Source: Flavihumibacter fluminis (GTDB lineage Bacteria; Bacteroidota; Bacteroidia; Chitinophagales; Chitinophagaceae). From it: a stretch of 64,000 nt of DNA. The notes beneath the pieces were generated by a model. It worked only from the letters and a program-made list of their open reading frames with translations. It was not told where the DNA came from and did not search any database. Each line of letters opens with the position of its first letter. Positions within the stretch are counted from its first letter, which is position 1. The position numbers and the translations under genes were made by a program. Positions 15,958 through 25,754 of the stretch are shown here, piece after piece. The stretch lies in NCBI RefSeq assembly GCF_021491375.1, contig NZ_JAKEVY010000001.1:434001-498000 (forward strand), read 5' to 3'.

Positions 15958-18585
15958 ATGTCGAAATCGAGTGCAGACACCCCTTTGATGCAACAGCATA
16001 AAGCAATTAAACAGCGTTATCCGGATGCGGTTTTGTTGTTCCGGGTGGGGGATTTTTATGAAACATTCGGACAGGATGCCATCATCGCCTCCCAGGTATT
16101 GGGCATCACCTTGACCAAGCGAAACAACGGGGCCGCTTCCTCATTGGAGCTGGCGGGCTTTCCCCATCATGCACTGGACACCTACCTGCACAAACTGGTT
16201 AAAGCAGGTTACCGGGTTGCCATTTGTGATCAGCTCGAAGATCCCAAACAGGCAAAAGGGATTGTGAAGAGAGGAGTAACGGAGATGGTTACCCCGGGAA
16301 CCACGACCAACGAAAAACTACTGGAACATCATAGCAATAATTTCCTAGGTGCCTTGTTCTTTGCAGACCAGGATCAGTTTGGTATTGCCTTCCTGGATAT
16401 TTCTACAGGTGAGTTTTTCCTGGCACAGGGAGATAAAGAATATGCCGACAAACTCCTGCAAAGCTTTCAGCCTGCGGAAGTGCTCTTTCAACGCAACAAA
16501 CAGAAAACATTCAAGGAAAATTTCGGCAGCCGCTTTTATACCTACACCCTGGATGAGTGGATCTTCCAGGATACCTATGCGCAGGAAACCCTGCTCAAAC
16601 ATTTCCAGACCCATTCCCTGAAAGGATTCGGGGTGGAGGAACTGACATTAGGATTGGTAGCAGCAGGTGCAATCCTGCATTACCTGCGGGATACAGAGCA
16701 TCCGAACCTGCAGCATATTTCCTCCATGCAACGGATCGACCGGGATGATTTTTTATGGATGGACCGGTTCACGATACGCAACCTGGAATTACTGGGGGCA
16801 CCTAACAGTGAAGCACATTCGCTATTGAAGGTGCTGGATCATACCGTATCTCCAATGGGGGCGCGCTTATTGAAAAGATGGATGGTATTCCCCTTGAAAG
16901 ATCTCTCCAGGATCCAGGAGCGCCTTGGACTTGTAGAATTTTTCATCGCCCAGGTGGAGGATCGCAATCAGACCAGCCATCGTATCAAGTTATGTGGTGA
17001 TGTAGAGCGTTTGGTAAGCAAGATCCCTTTAAAAAAGATTGGTCCCAGGGAACTGATCCACCTGGCAAAAGGATTGCAACAGGTAAAAGAAATCCAGGCA
17101 TCCTGTTCAGATGCTGCCAATGAATACCTGCGAAGGCTCGCCAATGCATTGAATCCATGTACCTATATCGCTGATAAGATTTTGCGGGAAATCATGGAGA
17201 ACCCTGCTCCTACCACTGCCAAGGGAAATTATATAGCAGATGGTGTGCATACGGAGCTCGATGAGTTGCGATCCATCGCCAGTTCCGGTAAGGAGTACCT
17301 GGTGAAACTGCAACAGGAAGAGGCTGCTAAAACAGGTATACCATCGCTCAAGATTGGTTTCAATAATGTGTTTGGATATTACCTGGAAGTAACCAACACG
17401 CACAAAAACAAAGTGCCGGAAAGCTGGACCAGAAAACAGACCCTCGCCAATGCAGAGCGATACATTACTCCCGAACTAAAAGAGTACGAAGAAAAAATAA
17501 CAGGGGCCGAGGATAAAATCCTGGCACTGGAGTTTTCGATATTTGAATCTCTGCTGAATGAGTTGCAGGATTTTCTGGCACCGATTCAGACCAACGGAAA
17601 TATCCTGGCCATCCTGGATTGCCTGATCTGTTTCGCGAACAATGCGATTCAGTTTGGCTATAAGAAACCCGAACTCAGCGAGCAGGTAGATTTATACATT
17701 GAAGAAGGTCGCCACCCGGTTATTGAACGTTACCTGAACCCCGGTGATCAATATGTATCCAATACGATTACCTTAAATAAAACAGATCAGCAGGTCATTA
17801 TCCTGACGGGTCCCAATATGTCGGGTAAAAGTGCCCTACTCAGGCAGGTGGCGCTGATTACCCTGATGGCGCATATGGGAAGTTTTGTGCCTGCAACCAG
17901 GGCTAGTCTGCCACTAACGGATAAGATCTTTACGCGGGTAGGTGCATCCGATAACCTAAGCGGCGGGGAATCCACCTTCATGGTAGAGATGAATGAAACT
18001 GCCAGCATCCTGAACAATGTAACCCAACGCAGCCTGATCCTGCTGGATGAAATCGGAAGAGGCACATCTACCTATGATGGTATTTCCATTGCCTGGAGTA
18101 TGGTGGAACATTTACACCAGATTCCACAGCAGCCGCTGACCTTATTTGCTACGCATTATCATGAACTGAATGAACTCGAAAACAACCTGGAGCGAGTTCG
18201 GAATTATCATATCACCAACAAAGAGGTAGGTAATAAAATCATCTTCCTGCGCAAACTGGCTCCGGGTGGCAGTACGCATAGTTTTGGTATCCATGTGGCA
18301 AGGATGGCAGGAATGCCTGCATCTCTTATCCGCCGGGCGAATGAAATTTTATCCCAACTGGAAACACAGCATATTCAGTCGATTGATGAAAAAACACCGA
18401 GAGTACATGCACTGGATGAAAAAGTGAAGGAGATCGGTGGCCCCAAAATGCAGCTTTCCATCTTTGATGTACACAGTCAGACATTTGAAAGTATCCGAAC
18501 CCTGCTGGAAGGACTGGATATCAATCGCCTTACTCCAGTTGAAGCTTTATTAAAATTGCAGGAAATTAAAAACATGATCCGCTGA
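15958..18585 (+). CDS. mutS: DNA mismatch repair protein MutS
   Basis: An 875-residue MutS1-type mismatch sensor. The N-terminal domain carries the mismatch-intercalating Phe-x-Glu in LFRVGDFYETFGQ. The ATPase has Walker A GPNMSGKS at 618-625 and Walker B LILLDEIGRGTSTYDG near 700. The LARMAGMPASLIRRA helix-turn-helix closes the ATPase, and an approximately 80-residue tail follows. Length and domain order are those of MutS1, not MutS2. The start is the ATG at 15958; a TTG three codons upstream lies inside the promoter box. mutL is not in the window. Confidence 0.97.
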   Translation: MSKSSADTPLMQQHKAIKQRYPDAVLLFRVGDFYETFGQDAIIASQVLGITLTKRNNGAASSLELAGFPHHALDTYLHKLVKAGYRVAICDQLEDPKQAKGIVKRGVTEMVTPGTTTNEKLLEHHSNNFLGALFFADQDQFGIAFLDISTGEFFLAQGDKEYADKLLQSFQPAEVLFQRNKQKTFKENFGSRFYTYTLDEWIFQDTYAQETLLKHFQTHSLKGFGVEELTLGLVAAGAILHYLRDTEHPNLQHISSMQRIDRDDFLWMDRFTIRNLELLGAPNSEAHSLLKVLDHTVSPMGARLLKRWMVFPLKDLSRIQERLGLVEFFIAQVEDRNQTSHRIKLCGDVERLVSKIPLKKIGPRELIHLAKGLQQVKEIQASCSDAANEYLRRLANALNPCTYIADKILREIMENPAPTTAKGNYIADGVHTELDELRSIASSGKEYLVKLQQEEAAKTGIPSLKIGFNNVFGYYLEVTNTHKNKVPESWTRKQTLANAERYITPELKEYEEKITGAEDKILALEFSIFESLLNELQDFLAPIQTNGNILAILDCLICFANNAIQFGYKKPELSEQVDLYIEEGRHPVIERYLNPGDQYVSNTITLNKTDQQVIILTGPNMSGKSALLRQVALITLMAHMGSFVPATRASLPLTDKIFTRVGASDNLSGGESTFMVEMNETASILNNVTQRSLILLDEIGRGTSTYDGISIAWSMVEHLHQIPQQPLTLFATHYHELNELENNLERVRNYHITNKEVGNKIIFLRKLAPGGSTHSFGIHVARMAGMPASLIRRANEILSQLETQHIQSIDEKTPRVHALDEKVKEIGGPKMQLSIFDVHSQTFESIRTLLEGLDINRLTPVEALLKLQEIKNMIR

Positions 18586-18602
18586 TTGGTTAACTTCCCT
18601 GT

Positions 18603-19646
18603 ATGAAAAAAGTTCTCCTTGGTATTGCCACACTCTTGCTGACAGTAGCAGGCAAAGCCACCACAACACCGGCAACGATGGTAACACTTTCCAATTATAC
18701 GTACAGTGGTAAAGCAGAAATCGGCAAGCTGATCAATGGTGTAATTGAAAAAGTGGAAGTGGTATCCAACCGCGACCATTTCTCCTGGAAAAAAGGGCAG
18801 TTGCAGCTAACCAAAAAAGGAGAACAAGCCATCCGGGAAAAGAAAGAACTGACAGTAGAACTGGCCTACCTGCTGAATGGAAAGCCGGAAAAGAAAACCT
18901 TCCGGATTTTACATGATCAGTTTCATCGCAATCCGGTTATTGCACACCGGGGTGCCTGGAAAACACTGCCTACTACTGAAAATTCCATCAAAGCCCTGCA
19001 GGAGGCAGTAACATTGGGATGTGCAGGTTCTGAGTTTGATGTGCATATGACAAAGGATGATAGCCTGGTGGTAAATCATGATGCGCATTTTAAAGGAAAA
19101 GCAATAGAAGATTATACCTATGCAGAGTTAGCCAAAGACAGGTTGGACAATGGAGAAATGCTTCCAACACTCCGCTCCTACCTGGAAGAAGGCATGAAAC
19201 AATATAGCACCAAACTGATTGTGGAAATCAAACCTACAGACAAGGGTGCTGAACGTGCGGTTATCCGTGCCCGTAAGACAGTGGAACTGGTACATGAACT
19301 GGGGGCACAGGCATGGGCCAATAATATCAGTTTCGATTACAACATCCTCCTGACTGTGCGGCAACTGGACCCAACAGCGCATGTGCAGTTTTTGAATGGC
19401 AATAAATCACCGGATGAATTGAAAAAAGATGGCATGCCCGGACTTGATTATCATTATTCCGTGTTTCAGAAAAATGAAAACTGGATAACAGATGCCAAAA
19501 AACAGGGCATGGTGCTGAATGTATGGACCGTAAACGATGAAAAAACACTCCGGTATTTCCTTGAAAAAGGGTTTCCCATGATCACTACCAATGAACCGGA
19601 ATTATTATTCCGGCTTCTTAAAACATCCCCTTCAGTTTCGCAATAA
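18603..19646 (+). CDS. Secreted glycerophosphodiester phosphodiesterase
   Basis: A 347-residue exported protein with a signal peptide (MKKVLLGIATLLLTVAG). Residues about 25-105 form an extra beta-rich domain with a pattern like immunoglobulin-fold modules (LTKKGEQAIREKKELTVELAY). The catalytic GDPD barrel starts at IAHRGAW: His115-Arg116, then Glu144 and Asp146 in SEFDVHMTKDD, and His159 in VVNHD. These are the metal ligands and acid/base of glycerophosphodiester phosphodiesterases, which release sn-glycerol 3-phosphate. Located 17 bp after mutS, so possibly co-transcribed. The last 29 bp overlap the convergent cysteine desulfurase gene. Confidence 0.9.
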   Translation: MKKVLLGIATLLLTVAGKATTTPATMVTLSNYTYSGKAEIGKLINGVIEKVEVVSNRDHFSWKKGQLQLTKKGEQAIREKKELTVELAYLLNGKPEKKTFRILHDQFHRNPVIAHRGAWKTLPTTENSIKALQEAVTLGCAGSEFDVHMTKDDSLVVNHDAHFKGKAIEDYTYAELAKDRLDNGEMLPTLRSYLEEGMKQYSTKLIVEIKPTDKGAERAVIRARKTVELVHELGAQAWANNISFDYNILLTVRQLDPTAHVQFLNGNKSPDELKKDGMPGLDYHYSVFQKNENWITDAKKQGMVLNVWTVNDEKTLRYFLEKGFPMITTNEPELLFRLLKTSPSVSQ

Positions 19647-20745
19647 CCTGGTCGATTTCCACTGTAGTATTGTGTTTGGAGAAAGAAAAGCGAACCGCCA
19701 CTTTATTGGGGTCGTTGTTGAAAGCACGTATCACATGTGATCCCAAATCAGCACCACTGGTACAGGCACTTCCACCGGAAGCACAGATACCATTGATATC
19801 AAGATTAAAGAGTAACATTTCAGATTTCTCTGTTTTGGGGAATGCCACATTCAGGACTGTATACAAACTCTGGCCAAAACAATCGCCATTTAGGGAGGTC
19901 TCCGGAATTTCTTTCAGCAATTGCTGCGCCATATAGGCTTTCAATTCCCCGATATTGGCACTGTCTTTTTCATAGTTGGTCATCGCCAGTTCAAGGGCTT
20001 TGGCAAACCCAACAATACCATAGAGGTTTTCAGTACCCGCCCGCATGTTGCGCTCCTGTGATCCGCCATGAATAAAGGGTTTGATCTGCACATTTTCATT
20101 GATGTACAAAATGCCTACCCCTTTGGGACCATGAAATTTATGTCCGGCTCCTGTAATGAAATGAACAGGAGTATTGCGCAGGTCAAAAGGATAATGTCCT
20201 ACTGTCTGTACCGTATCCGAATGAAAAATGGCATTGAACTCTTTACAGATCTCCCCTACCTGGTGAATATCAGTCAGGTTGCCAATTTCATTATTCGCAT
20301 GCATCAGCGTTACCAGGGATTTTCCATTATGGGCTGCGAGTAAATCTCTGAGTTGGCTGAGATCTACATGTCCGTCTGGCAGTACTCTTATCAAACTAAC
20401 CGGTATACCATGCTGTTGCTGAAAATATTCCACCGTATGCAAGGTTGCATGGTGTTCTATAGGAGAACTGATGATATGCGTACAGCCAAGGTCCAGAATG
20501 GCAGCATGGATGGCCGTATTACTGCTTTCCGTGCCCCCGGAAGTGAAAAAAATCTCAGCAGGATGTGCGCCCAGCAATTTGGCCACGGTTTTGCGGGCAT
20601 TTTCAATAGCCAGCCGGCTTTCTCTTCCGTAGGAATAAATAGAGGATGGATTACCAAATTTCTCTGTCAGGTAAGGCATCATCGCTTCCAGAACAAGCGG
20701 ATCGAGGGCCGTGGTAGCTGCGTTATCCAGGTATATGCGTTGCAC
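19618..20745 (-). CDS. Cysteine desulfurase (NifS/IscS family), GTG start
   Basis: A 375-residue class V aminotransferase fold enzyme that takes sulfur from L-cysteine. MQRIYLDNAATTALDP is the standard N-terminus, with GTG as first codon (no in-frame ATG upstream). His202-Lys203 in GAGHKFHGPKG is the PLP lysine, and Cys328 in GGSACTSG is the persulfide-forming residue on a short IscS/NifS-like loop. No iscU, iscA or sufE is adjacent, so the sulfur acceptor (Fe-S scaffold or tRNA thiolation) is unknown. A strong terminator lies just upstream, closing the glmM transcript, so this gene has its own promoter. Confidence 0.93.
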   Translation of the reverse strand: MQRIYLDNAATTALDPLVLEAMMPYLTEKFGNPSSIYSYGRESRLAIENARKTVAKLLGAHPAEIFFTSGGTESSNTAIHAAILDLGCTHIISSPIEHHATLHTVEYFQQQHGIPVSLIRVLPDGHVDLSQLRDLLAAHNGKSLVTLMHANNEIGNLTDIHQVGEICKEFNAIFHSDTVQTVGHYPFDLRNTPVHFITGAGHKFHGPKGVGILYINENVQIKPFIHGGSQERNMRAGTENLYGIVGFAKALELAMTNYEKDSANIGELKAYMAQQLLKEIPETSLNGDCFGQSLYTVLNVAFPKTEKSEMLLFNLDINGICASGGSACTSGADLGSHVIRAFNNDPNKVAVRFSFSKHNTTVEIDQVIAKLKGMF

Positions 20746-20756
20746 AAGAATGATTT

Positions 20757-20788
20757 AAATAAAAAAGGCTCGCTAGTACCAGCGAGCC
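20757..20788 (-). terminator. Intrinsic terminator of the glmM transcript
   Basis: GGCTCGCT (20767-20774) and AGCGAGCC (20781-20788) form an 8-bp perfect stem. Read leftward the stem is followed by six T and then ATTT, a classic terminator for the leftward gene ending at 20829. Confidence 0.9.
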
Positions 20789-20828
20789 GCAAATTTCCTA
20801 AATTATTCTGATTAATCCCTATTCGGGT

Positions 20829-22211
20829 TTATTGAATGAATTCTTTGATGTCCTGCATCAGGCGTAAAGCGATATTATTGGCAGTAGTTTCAAAATTACT
20901 TTCCGCGTAAATCCGGATGATGGGTTCGGTATTAGAGGTCCGCAGATGTACCCAATCGGATTCAAATTCAATCTTCAATCCATCCTCCGTATTAATCGGC
21001 TGCTTTTTGTATTTCTTCTGAATCTGCTCAAAAATATCCTTCACATTGATTCCTTTTTCCAGCTCAATCTTATTCTTGGAGATGAAATAATCCGGATATC
21101 TGTTACGGAAAGATTTGATGCCGTTTTTGTGTTGTGCAAGCGCACTCAGGAAAAGTCCGATTCCGATGAGTGCATCGCGGCCATAATGAAAATCAGGCAC
21201 GATGATTCCACCATTTCCTTCTCCACCAATCACAGCTTTCACTTCTTTCATCTTCTTCACCACATTCACTTCACCTACTGCGGAAGGAAAATACTCACCA
21301 CCATGCTGCAGGGTAATTTCCTTAAGCGCTTTGGTGGATGACATATTGGAAACCGTGTTTCCTTTCCGATGCGAAAGCACATAATCAGCAACAGCCACCA
21401 GGGTGAATTCTTCCCCGAACATGCTACCATCTTCACAAACGAAACAGAGCCTGTCCACATCCGGATCAACGGCAATACCTAAAGAAGCGCCTTGTTTTTT
21501 TACTTCTGCACTTAAGGCAGATAAATTTTCTGGTAAAGGCTCGGGGTTGTGAGCAAAACGTCCGTTTACTTCTGAATTCAGAACAATCACGTCTTCAACT
21601 CCCAAAGCATTTAACAGCTGTGGAACTGCCAGTGCACCAGTAGAATTGATGGCATCTACCACCACTTTAAACTGCTTTTTGGCAATGGCCTCACGATTCA
21701 CAAGAGGATAGTCCAGTACCGCCTGGATATGTTTCTCGAAATAGCTGGTATTGGTAGTAACTGAACCCAGTTTATCAACCGATGCAAACTGAAATTTTTC
21801 ATTAGCTGCCAGTTCCAGCACGCGTGCTCCGAGTTCAGCGGATATGAATTCACCATCACTGTTCAGGAGCTTCAATGCATTCCATTCTTTGGGATTGTGA
21901 CTGGCAGTCAGAATGATGCCACCATCCGCCTTTTCCCAAACCACCGCCATTTCTACAGTTGGAGTAGTACTCAGTCCCAGGTCTACTACCTGTATACCCA
22001 GTCCCACCAGGGTTTGAGTTACCAGCTGACTTACCATTTCGCCGGAAATTCGTCCGTCTCTGCCTATAACAACCCTGGCAGTTTTTTGATTCTCTAATAA
22101 AACACTGCCATAGGCGGCAGCAAAGCGAACAATATCAAGAGGTGTTAAGTTTTCAGTAGGATTACCGCCGATCGTTCCTCTAATTCCAGAAATACTTTTT
22201 ATCAATGCCAC
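20829..22211 (-). CDS. glmM: Phosphoglucosamine mutase / phosphohexomutase
   Basis: A 460-residue alpha-D-phosphohexomutase. The phosphoserine loop TASHNP places the catalytic Ser at 104. The metal loop is DPDVDRLCFV, the sugar-binding loop is IGGEGNGGI, and the phosphate loop is RTSNTEPIIRIYAES. The N-terminus MALIKSISGIRGTIGG is that of Bacteroidota GlmM proteins, which convert glucosamine-6-P to glucosamine-1-P for peptidoglycan; a phosphomannomutase/phosphoglucomutase activity cannot be excluded. The start codon is GTG, with no in-frame ATG above it. Single gene with its own promoter and terminator. Confidence 0.88.
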   Translation of the reverse strand: MALIKSISGIRGTIGGNPTENLTPLDIVRFAAAYGSVLLENQKTARVVIGRDGRISGEMVSQLVTQTLVGLGIQVVDLGLSTTPTVEMAVVWEKADGGIILTASHNPKEWNALKLLNSDGEFISAELGARVLELAANEKFQFASVDKLGSVTTNTSYFEKHIQAVLDYPLVNREAIAKKQFKVVVDAINSTGALAVPQLLNALGVEDVIVLNSEVNGRFAHNPEPLPENLSALSAEVKKQGASLGIAVDPDVDRLCFVCEDGSMFGEEFTLVAVADYVLSHRKGNTVSNMSSTKALKEITLQHGGEYFPSAVGEVNVVKKMKEVKAVIGGEGNGGIIVPDFHYGRDALIGIGLFLSALAQHKNGIKSFRNRYPDYFISKNKIELEKGINVKDIFEQIQKKYKKQPINTEDGLKIEFESDWVHLRTSNTEPIIRIYAESNFETTANNIALRLMQDIKEFIQ

Positions 22212-22231
22212 GGTTCAAAGGTTTGTGGATT

Positions 22232-22239
22232 CAAAAATA
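22232..22239 (-). promoter_or_regulatory. -7 box of glmM
   Basis: Reads TATTTTTG on the minus strand, 20 bp before the GTG start, giving a leader of roughly 13-15 nt. No matching TTG upstream. Confidence 0.4.
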
Positions 22240-22305
22240 AGCGTTTCTGCCTTGTGGCGAGCAGCCTAATTCCTGAAGATTTATCAAAAATTGGCCAGCT
22301 CCGAT

Positions 22306-22313
22306 TACATTTG
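22306..22313 (+). promoter_or_regulatory. -7 box of the methyltransferase gene
   Basis: TACATTTG fits TAnnTTTG and lies 14 nt before the ATG at 22328. A TTG at 22291 is only 12 bp upstream, too close to be a normal -33 box. Confidence 0.4.
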
Positions 22314-22327
22314 ATAAAAATATTCTA

Positions 22328-23086
22328 ATGGCAGCGGTAGAATGGTTCGAAAAATGGTTCGACTCCCCTTACTATCCGGTACTGTATCACCAGCGGGATG
22401 AAGCAGAAGCGGATGCATTTGTGGATCGGCTGATCAACCATTTAGATCCTTTGCCTGCCGGCTCCAGACTGCTGGATATTGCCTGTGGCCGGGGTCGTCA
22501 TGCGCAACACCTGGCCAGTAAAGGATTTGATGTTACCGGAATTGATTTATCTCCCCGCAGTATTGAAGCAGCCCAACAATACGCTTCCGACACCCTTCAT
22601 TTTTATTTACATGATATGCGTTTGCCTTTTTGGGTGAACTATTTTGATTATGCTTTTAATTTCTTTACCAGTTTTGGATATTTCCGAACGGAAAGAGAAA
22701 ATTACAATGCCATCCGAACCATGGCCAATGCCCTGAAACCCGGAGGCACCCTGGTTATTGATTATTTAAATACCCATTACACGGAAGATAACCTGCAGTA
22801 CACGCAAGAAGAAGAATACAGGGGTGTCAAATTCTATATCACCAAATGGTTTGATGAAACGCATTTTCATAAGAAAATCGAGATTATGGATGAGCAGCTC
22901 AGTGAACCATTGGTATTTACTGAACAGGTTGCCAAATATTCACTCGGAGATATGACTGATATGCTGGCCTTTCACAATCTCCAGGTTCAGGAAGTGTATG
23001 GAGATTATTTCTTCGGGCACTATGATGTAAAAAAATCGCCCCGTATGATCGTGCTGGCGAAAAAATTCCTGCCTCCTAATTCGTAA
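22328..23086 (+). CDS. Class I SAM-dependent methyltransferase
   Basis: A 252-residue Rossmann-fold methyltransferase. Motif I is LLDIACGRGRHAQHLASKG, followed by the acidic residue in VTGIDLS, then a LPFWVNYFDYAFNFFTSFGYF motif and LKPGGTLVIDYLN. The N-terminal helix (WFEKWFDSPYYPVLYHQRDEAEA) is typical of a methyltransferase group widespread in Bacteroidota whose substrate is unknown. Its 3' end overlaps the LTA synthase-like gene by 11 bp, tail to tail. Confidence 0.85.
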   Translation: MAAVEWFEKWFDSPYYPVLYHQRDEAEADAFVDRLINHLDPLPAGSRLLDIACGRGRHAQHLASKGFDVTGIDLSPRSIEAAQQYASDTLHFYLHDMRLPFWVNYFDYAFNFFTSFGYFRTERENYNAIRTMANALKPGGTLVIDYLNTHYTEDNLQYTQEEEYRGVKFYITKWFDETHFHKKIEIMDEQLSEPLVFTEQVAKYSLGDMTDMLAFHNLQVQEVYGDYFFGHYDVKKSPRMIVLAKKFLPPNS

Positions 23087-25076
23087 TTGTTTTCTTGTTG
23101 TGTAACAAGAGATAGCGGGCCGTTTCAAAATAAGCCTGCGACCACCATTCATACCAGTCAACCGGTGGCTCCTGTTTGTCTTGCGCTTTATTAAAATCAG
23201 CCCAAGCAAGACTCTGCACATTACCCTGCAGTGATTTGGAATAATAAAACTGATCGTAAATAATACCCCTGTTTTTATTATTGATATCCAGAATAAAGGC
23301 CCTGCTTTCAGCTCCTTTTCCAGAAAAATGCATGTTGGCCAGGTCTCTGCCCATTGTTGAATTCCGGTAGGGAATATTTGCAATGCCGGCAATGGTTGGG
23401 AGTACATCCACCTGGGAAGCAAGATCATGCACCCGCTTTACCGGAATTTTTCCTGGTGCATAAAACAACAGGGGCACATGGTTGGAAGAGAGGGAGTTTT
23501 TTGTCCAGGATTCAGGGAATAAAGGCCCCGCATTTCCTGCGATACCATGATCACCTACAAATACAAAAAGCGTATTCTCAAAATAGGGAGCCGTTTTTGC
23601 CTGTTCCATGAAGGCTTTGAAACAATAATCAGTATAGCGGAATGCATTCAGTTCCTCATTGGATTCGAATCCATACTTGCGCAAACTATCCAGGGGGAAA
23701 TTTACCACACCCAGCGCTTCGCGGTCTTCTTCCGGTATCGTGTAGGGGCGATGGTTATCGGCAGTTTGTATGACTGCAAAAAAAGGATGTTGTTCGGTGC
23801 GCAGGATTTTATCAGCCTGTAAAAAAAGATGCTTATCGCTGATACCCCAAACATCAATTTTGGGTGCATCGTAATCCTGTTCTTCGAATATTTTCAAGCC
23901 TGCGATATTATTATTCAGTATGCCTCTGATATTCGCCCAGCTGGTGCTGCCCCCAATGAAATAATATTTGCTGTGGTCTTTAAAATCGTTTACGATCATG
24001 TGCTGATCCACCATCATGGGATTGCGACTGGAAGTTTTAACCAGTTCCACATCCGGGATGCCGGTTAAGGTAGCCCATACACCGCGCGCAGTGGCGATCG
24101 TTGGGGTAAAACAGTTATCGAAAAACAATCCGTTTTTACAGAGCTCCGCAAAATAGGGAGTCGTATTGAGGGGATTGCCCCACATGGAACTTTTATACCC
24201 GCTGAAACTTTCACAAATCACTAATACTATGTTGGGTGTTTGAGTGCCTGCCCAGTTCGCAATTGAATCTGGCTGAACCTGTCGGGAAAATGTAAGCGCT
24301 GTGCTATCCTTTTCAGTTACTCCCAGCCAATCCGCCATCTGGTTATAGGAAGCCCGGACTTTCGCAAGGTCATAAGAAGTGGACCTGAAACTAAATGAAC
24401 TGAAAAAAGACTGAATGGGGTTCAATGCGATATTGGCTTTGAAATCGGAACCCAGGTTAAAGGCATCACTCCAGCGAAGGGGGTACTGCCCTACCCGGCC
24501 AAAAATTCCAATCGCAAATAGTATCCCCAATAGCAGCGGATACATCCATTTGAAAGGAGATACTATTGGTTGAGCTGGCTTTTCTGTCCATTTGAACATG
24601 CGTCGCAGGCTTAAAACCATGAGCCAGGTAAGCACAATTATAGCCAGCAGCAATTGAATAACCGGATAGGTCTGCCACACCATGGTGGCTGAAATACCGG
24701 CATCCTGCAGGAAACTTAAGGCACTGGCATTGAGGCGTTGGTTCAGGTAGCGGAAATGCAGAAAATCAATGATATAGAAAATGATCAGCAGTAAAAAAAC
24801 GAGGCCCAATATCCATGTCCAGCCTTTTTTAGCAGCCTTGTTTTGAAAGGGATTTAATGGCTTAACACTCCCCAGGACTAACAGTACCAGTCCAATAACA
24901 GATACCAATCTAAGATCATACCGTACTCCCAGCCAGAAAACCGGCCAATTGGAACCGTCTTCTTGTCCGGGTATGGCAAAGATCATATAGGTAAACAACC
25001 TGGCCACACTCATGGTGACCAACAAAAAAATAAGTACCAGTAAAATCCATCGAATCAGTGGGGACAATCGAAACAT
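23076..25076 (-). CDS. LTA synthase-like membrane sulfatase-fold protein
   Basis: A 666-residue polytopic protein: five or so N-terminal membrane helices (residues 8-175), then a periplasmic sulfatase-fold domain. NIVLVICESFSGY carries the metal-binding Glu, TIATARGVWATLTG near 329 the probable nucleophilic Thr, and FVGDHGIAG the late metal-binding Asp-His pair. This architecture is that of LtaS/OpgB/EptA-like phosphotransferases, which move glycerol-phosphate or phosphoethanolamine groups onto lipids or glycans. Bacteroidota lack lipoteichoic acid, so a phospholipid-derived decoration of a periplasmic glycan or lipid A is more likely; this is inference. Confidence 0.87.
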   Translation of the reverse strand: MFRLSPLIRWILLVLIFLLVTMSVARLFTYMIFAIPGQEDGSNWPVFWLGVRYDLRLVSVIGLVLLVLGSVKPLNPFQNKAAKKGWTWILGLVFLLLIIFYIIDFLHFRYLNQRLNASALSFLQDAGISATMVWQTYPVIQLLLAIIVLTWLMVLSLRRMFKWTEKPAQPIVSPFKWMYPLLLGILFAIGIFGRVGQYPLRWSDAFNLGSDFKANIALNPIQSFFSSFSFRSTSYDLAKVRASYNQMADWLGVTEKDSTALTFSRQVQPDSIANWAGTQTPNIVLVICESFSGYKSSMWGNPLNTTPYFAELCKNGLFFDNCFTPTIATARGVWATLTGIPDVELVKTSSRNPMMVDQHMIVNDFKDHSKYYFIGGSTSWANIRGILNNNIAGLKIFEEQDYDAPKIDVWGISDKHLFLQADKILRTEQHPFFAVIQTADNHRPYTIPEEDREALGVVNFPLDSLRKYGFESNEELNAFRYTDYCFKAFMEQAKTAPYFENTLFVFVGDHGIAGNAGPLFPESWTKNSLSSNHVPLLFYAPGKIPVKRVHDLASQVDVLPTIAGIANIPYRNSTMGRDLANMHFSGKGAESRAFILDINNKNRGIIYDQFYYSKSLQGNVQSLAWADFNKAQDKQEPPVDWYEWWSQAYFETARYLLLHNKKTITN

Positions 25077-25130
25077 GTGCGCGAATTTCGCAATTATTTA
25101 CACATACCGGTTTTATTCTTGCTAACTACT

Positions 25131-25138
25131 TATTTTTG
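25131..25138 (+). promoter_or_regulatory. -7 box of the PAP2 gene
   Basis: TATTTTTG matches TAnnTTTG, 17 nt before the ATG at 25156. No TTG at the right distance. Confidence 0.4.
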
Positions 25139-25155
25139 TGTAAGTTGTAAGAGAT

Positions 25156-25743
25156 ATGGAATTTTTTAAACGGCTGGTGGAATGGGACAAGCACCTGCTT
25201 CTTGAGATCAATACCCACTGGCAGTATCCGGTGCTGGATTTCCTTTTCCAGCATATTCGGGAAACTTATTTCTGGATACCCTTGTACCTGTTCTTCATTG
25301 TTCTGGCGATTCAGAATTTTGGAAGAAAGGGTTGGTGGTGGATTCTATTCGCCATTTGCACCATCGCGCTCACGGATCAATTCAGCAGCAACCTGATTAA
25401 AAATAATATCATTCGTTTACGTCCCTGCAGGGATCCCGAATTAATGGACCAGTTGCGGTTTTATGTAAGATATTGTCCCCGCAGCAGCAGTTTTACTTCT
25501 TCTCACGCGACCAATCATTTTGGATTTGCCACTTTTGTAGCTACCACCCTGCGTCCTTACCTGGGCAGTTGGATCAATTGCCTGTTTGTATTTGCCGGCA
25601 TGGTGGCATTCGCACAGGTGTATGTAGCTGTGCACTACCCACTGGATGTACTGGCAGGCGGTTTGCTTGGATTCCTGCTGGGTATGCTGATGAGTAGTAT
25701 CTTCAATAAAAATATTGGCCTGCCCAAACTGGCTGGAAGCTGA
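25156..25743 (+). CDS. PAP2-family membrane phosphatase
   Basis: A 195-residue membrane phosphatase with five or six helices. All three PAP2 signature motifs are present: KNNIIRLRP (82-90), SSHA with the catalytic-type His117, and VAVHYPLD with His160 and Asp164. Such enzymes dephosphorylate undecaprenyl diphosphate, phosphatidate, PGP or lipid A; the size and the motif form SFTSSHATNHFGFA are common in Bacteroidota members without a known substrate. It lies 11 bp before the CNNM/CorC gene and probably shares its transcript. Confidence 0.9.
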   Translation: MEFFKRLVEWDKHLLLEINTHWQYPVLDFLFQHIRETYFWIPLYLFFIVLAIQNFGRKGWWWILFAICTIALTDQFSSNLIKNNIIRLRPCRDPELMDQLRFYVRYCPRSSSFTSSHATNHFGFATFVATTLRPYLGSWINCLFVFAGMVAFAQVYVAVHYPLDVLAGGLLGFLLGMLMSSIFNKNIGLPKLAGS

Positions 25744-25754
25744 ACTAAGCAATC

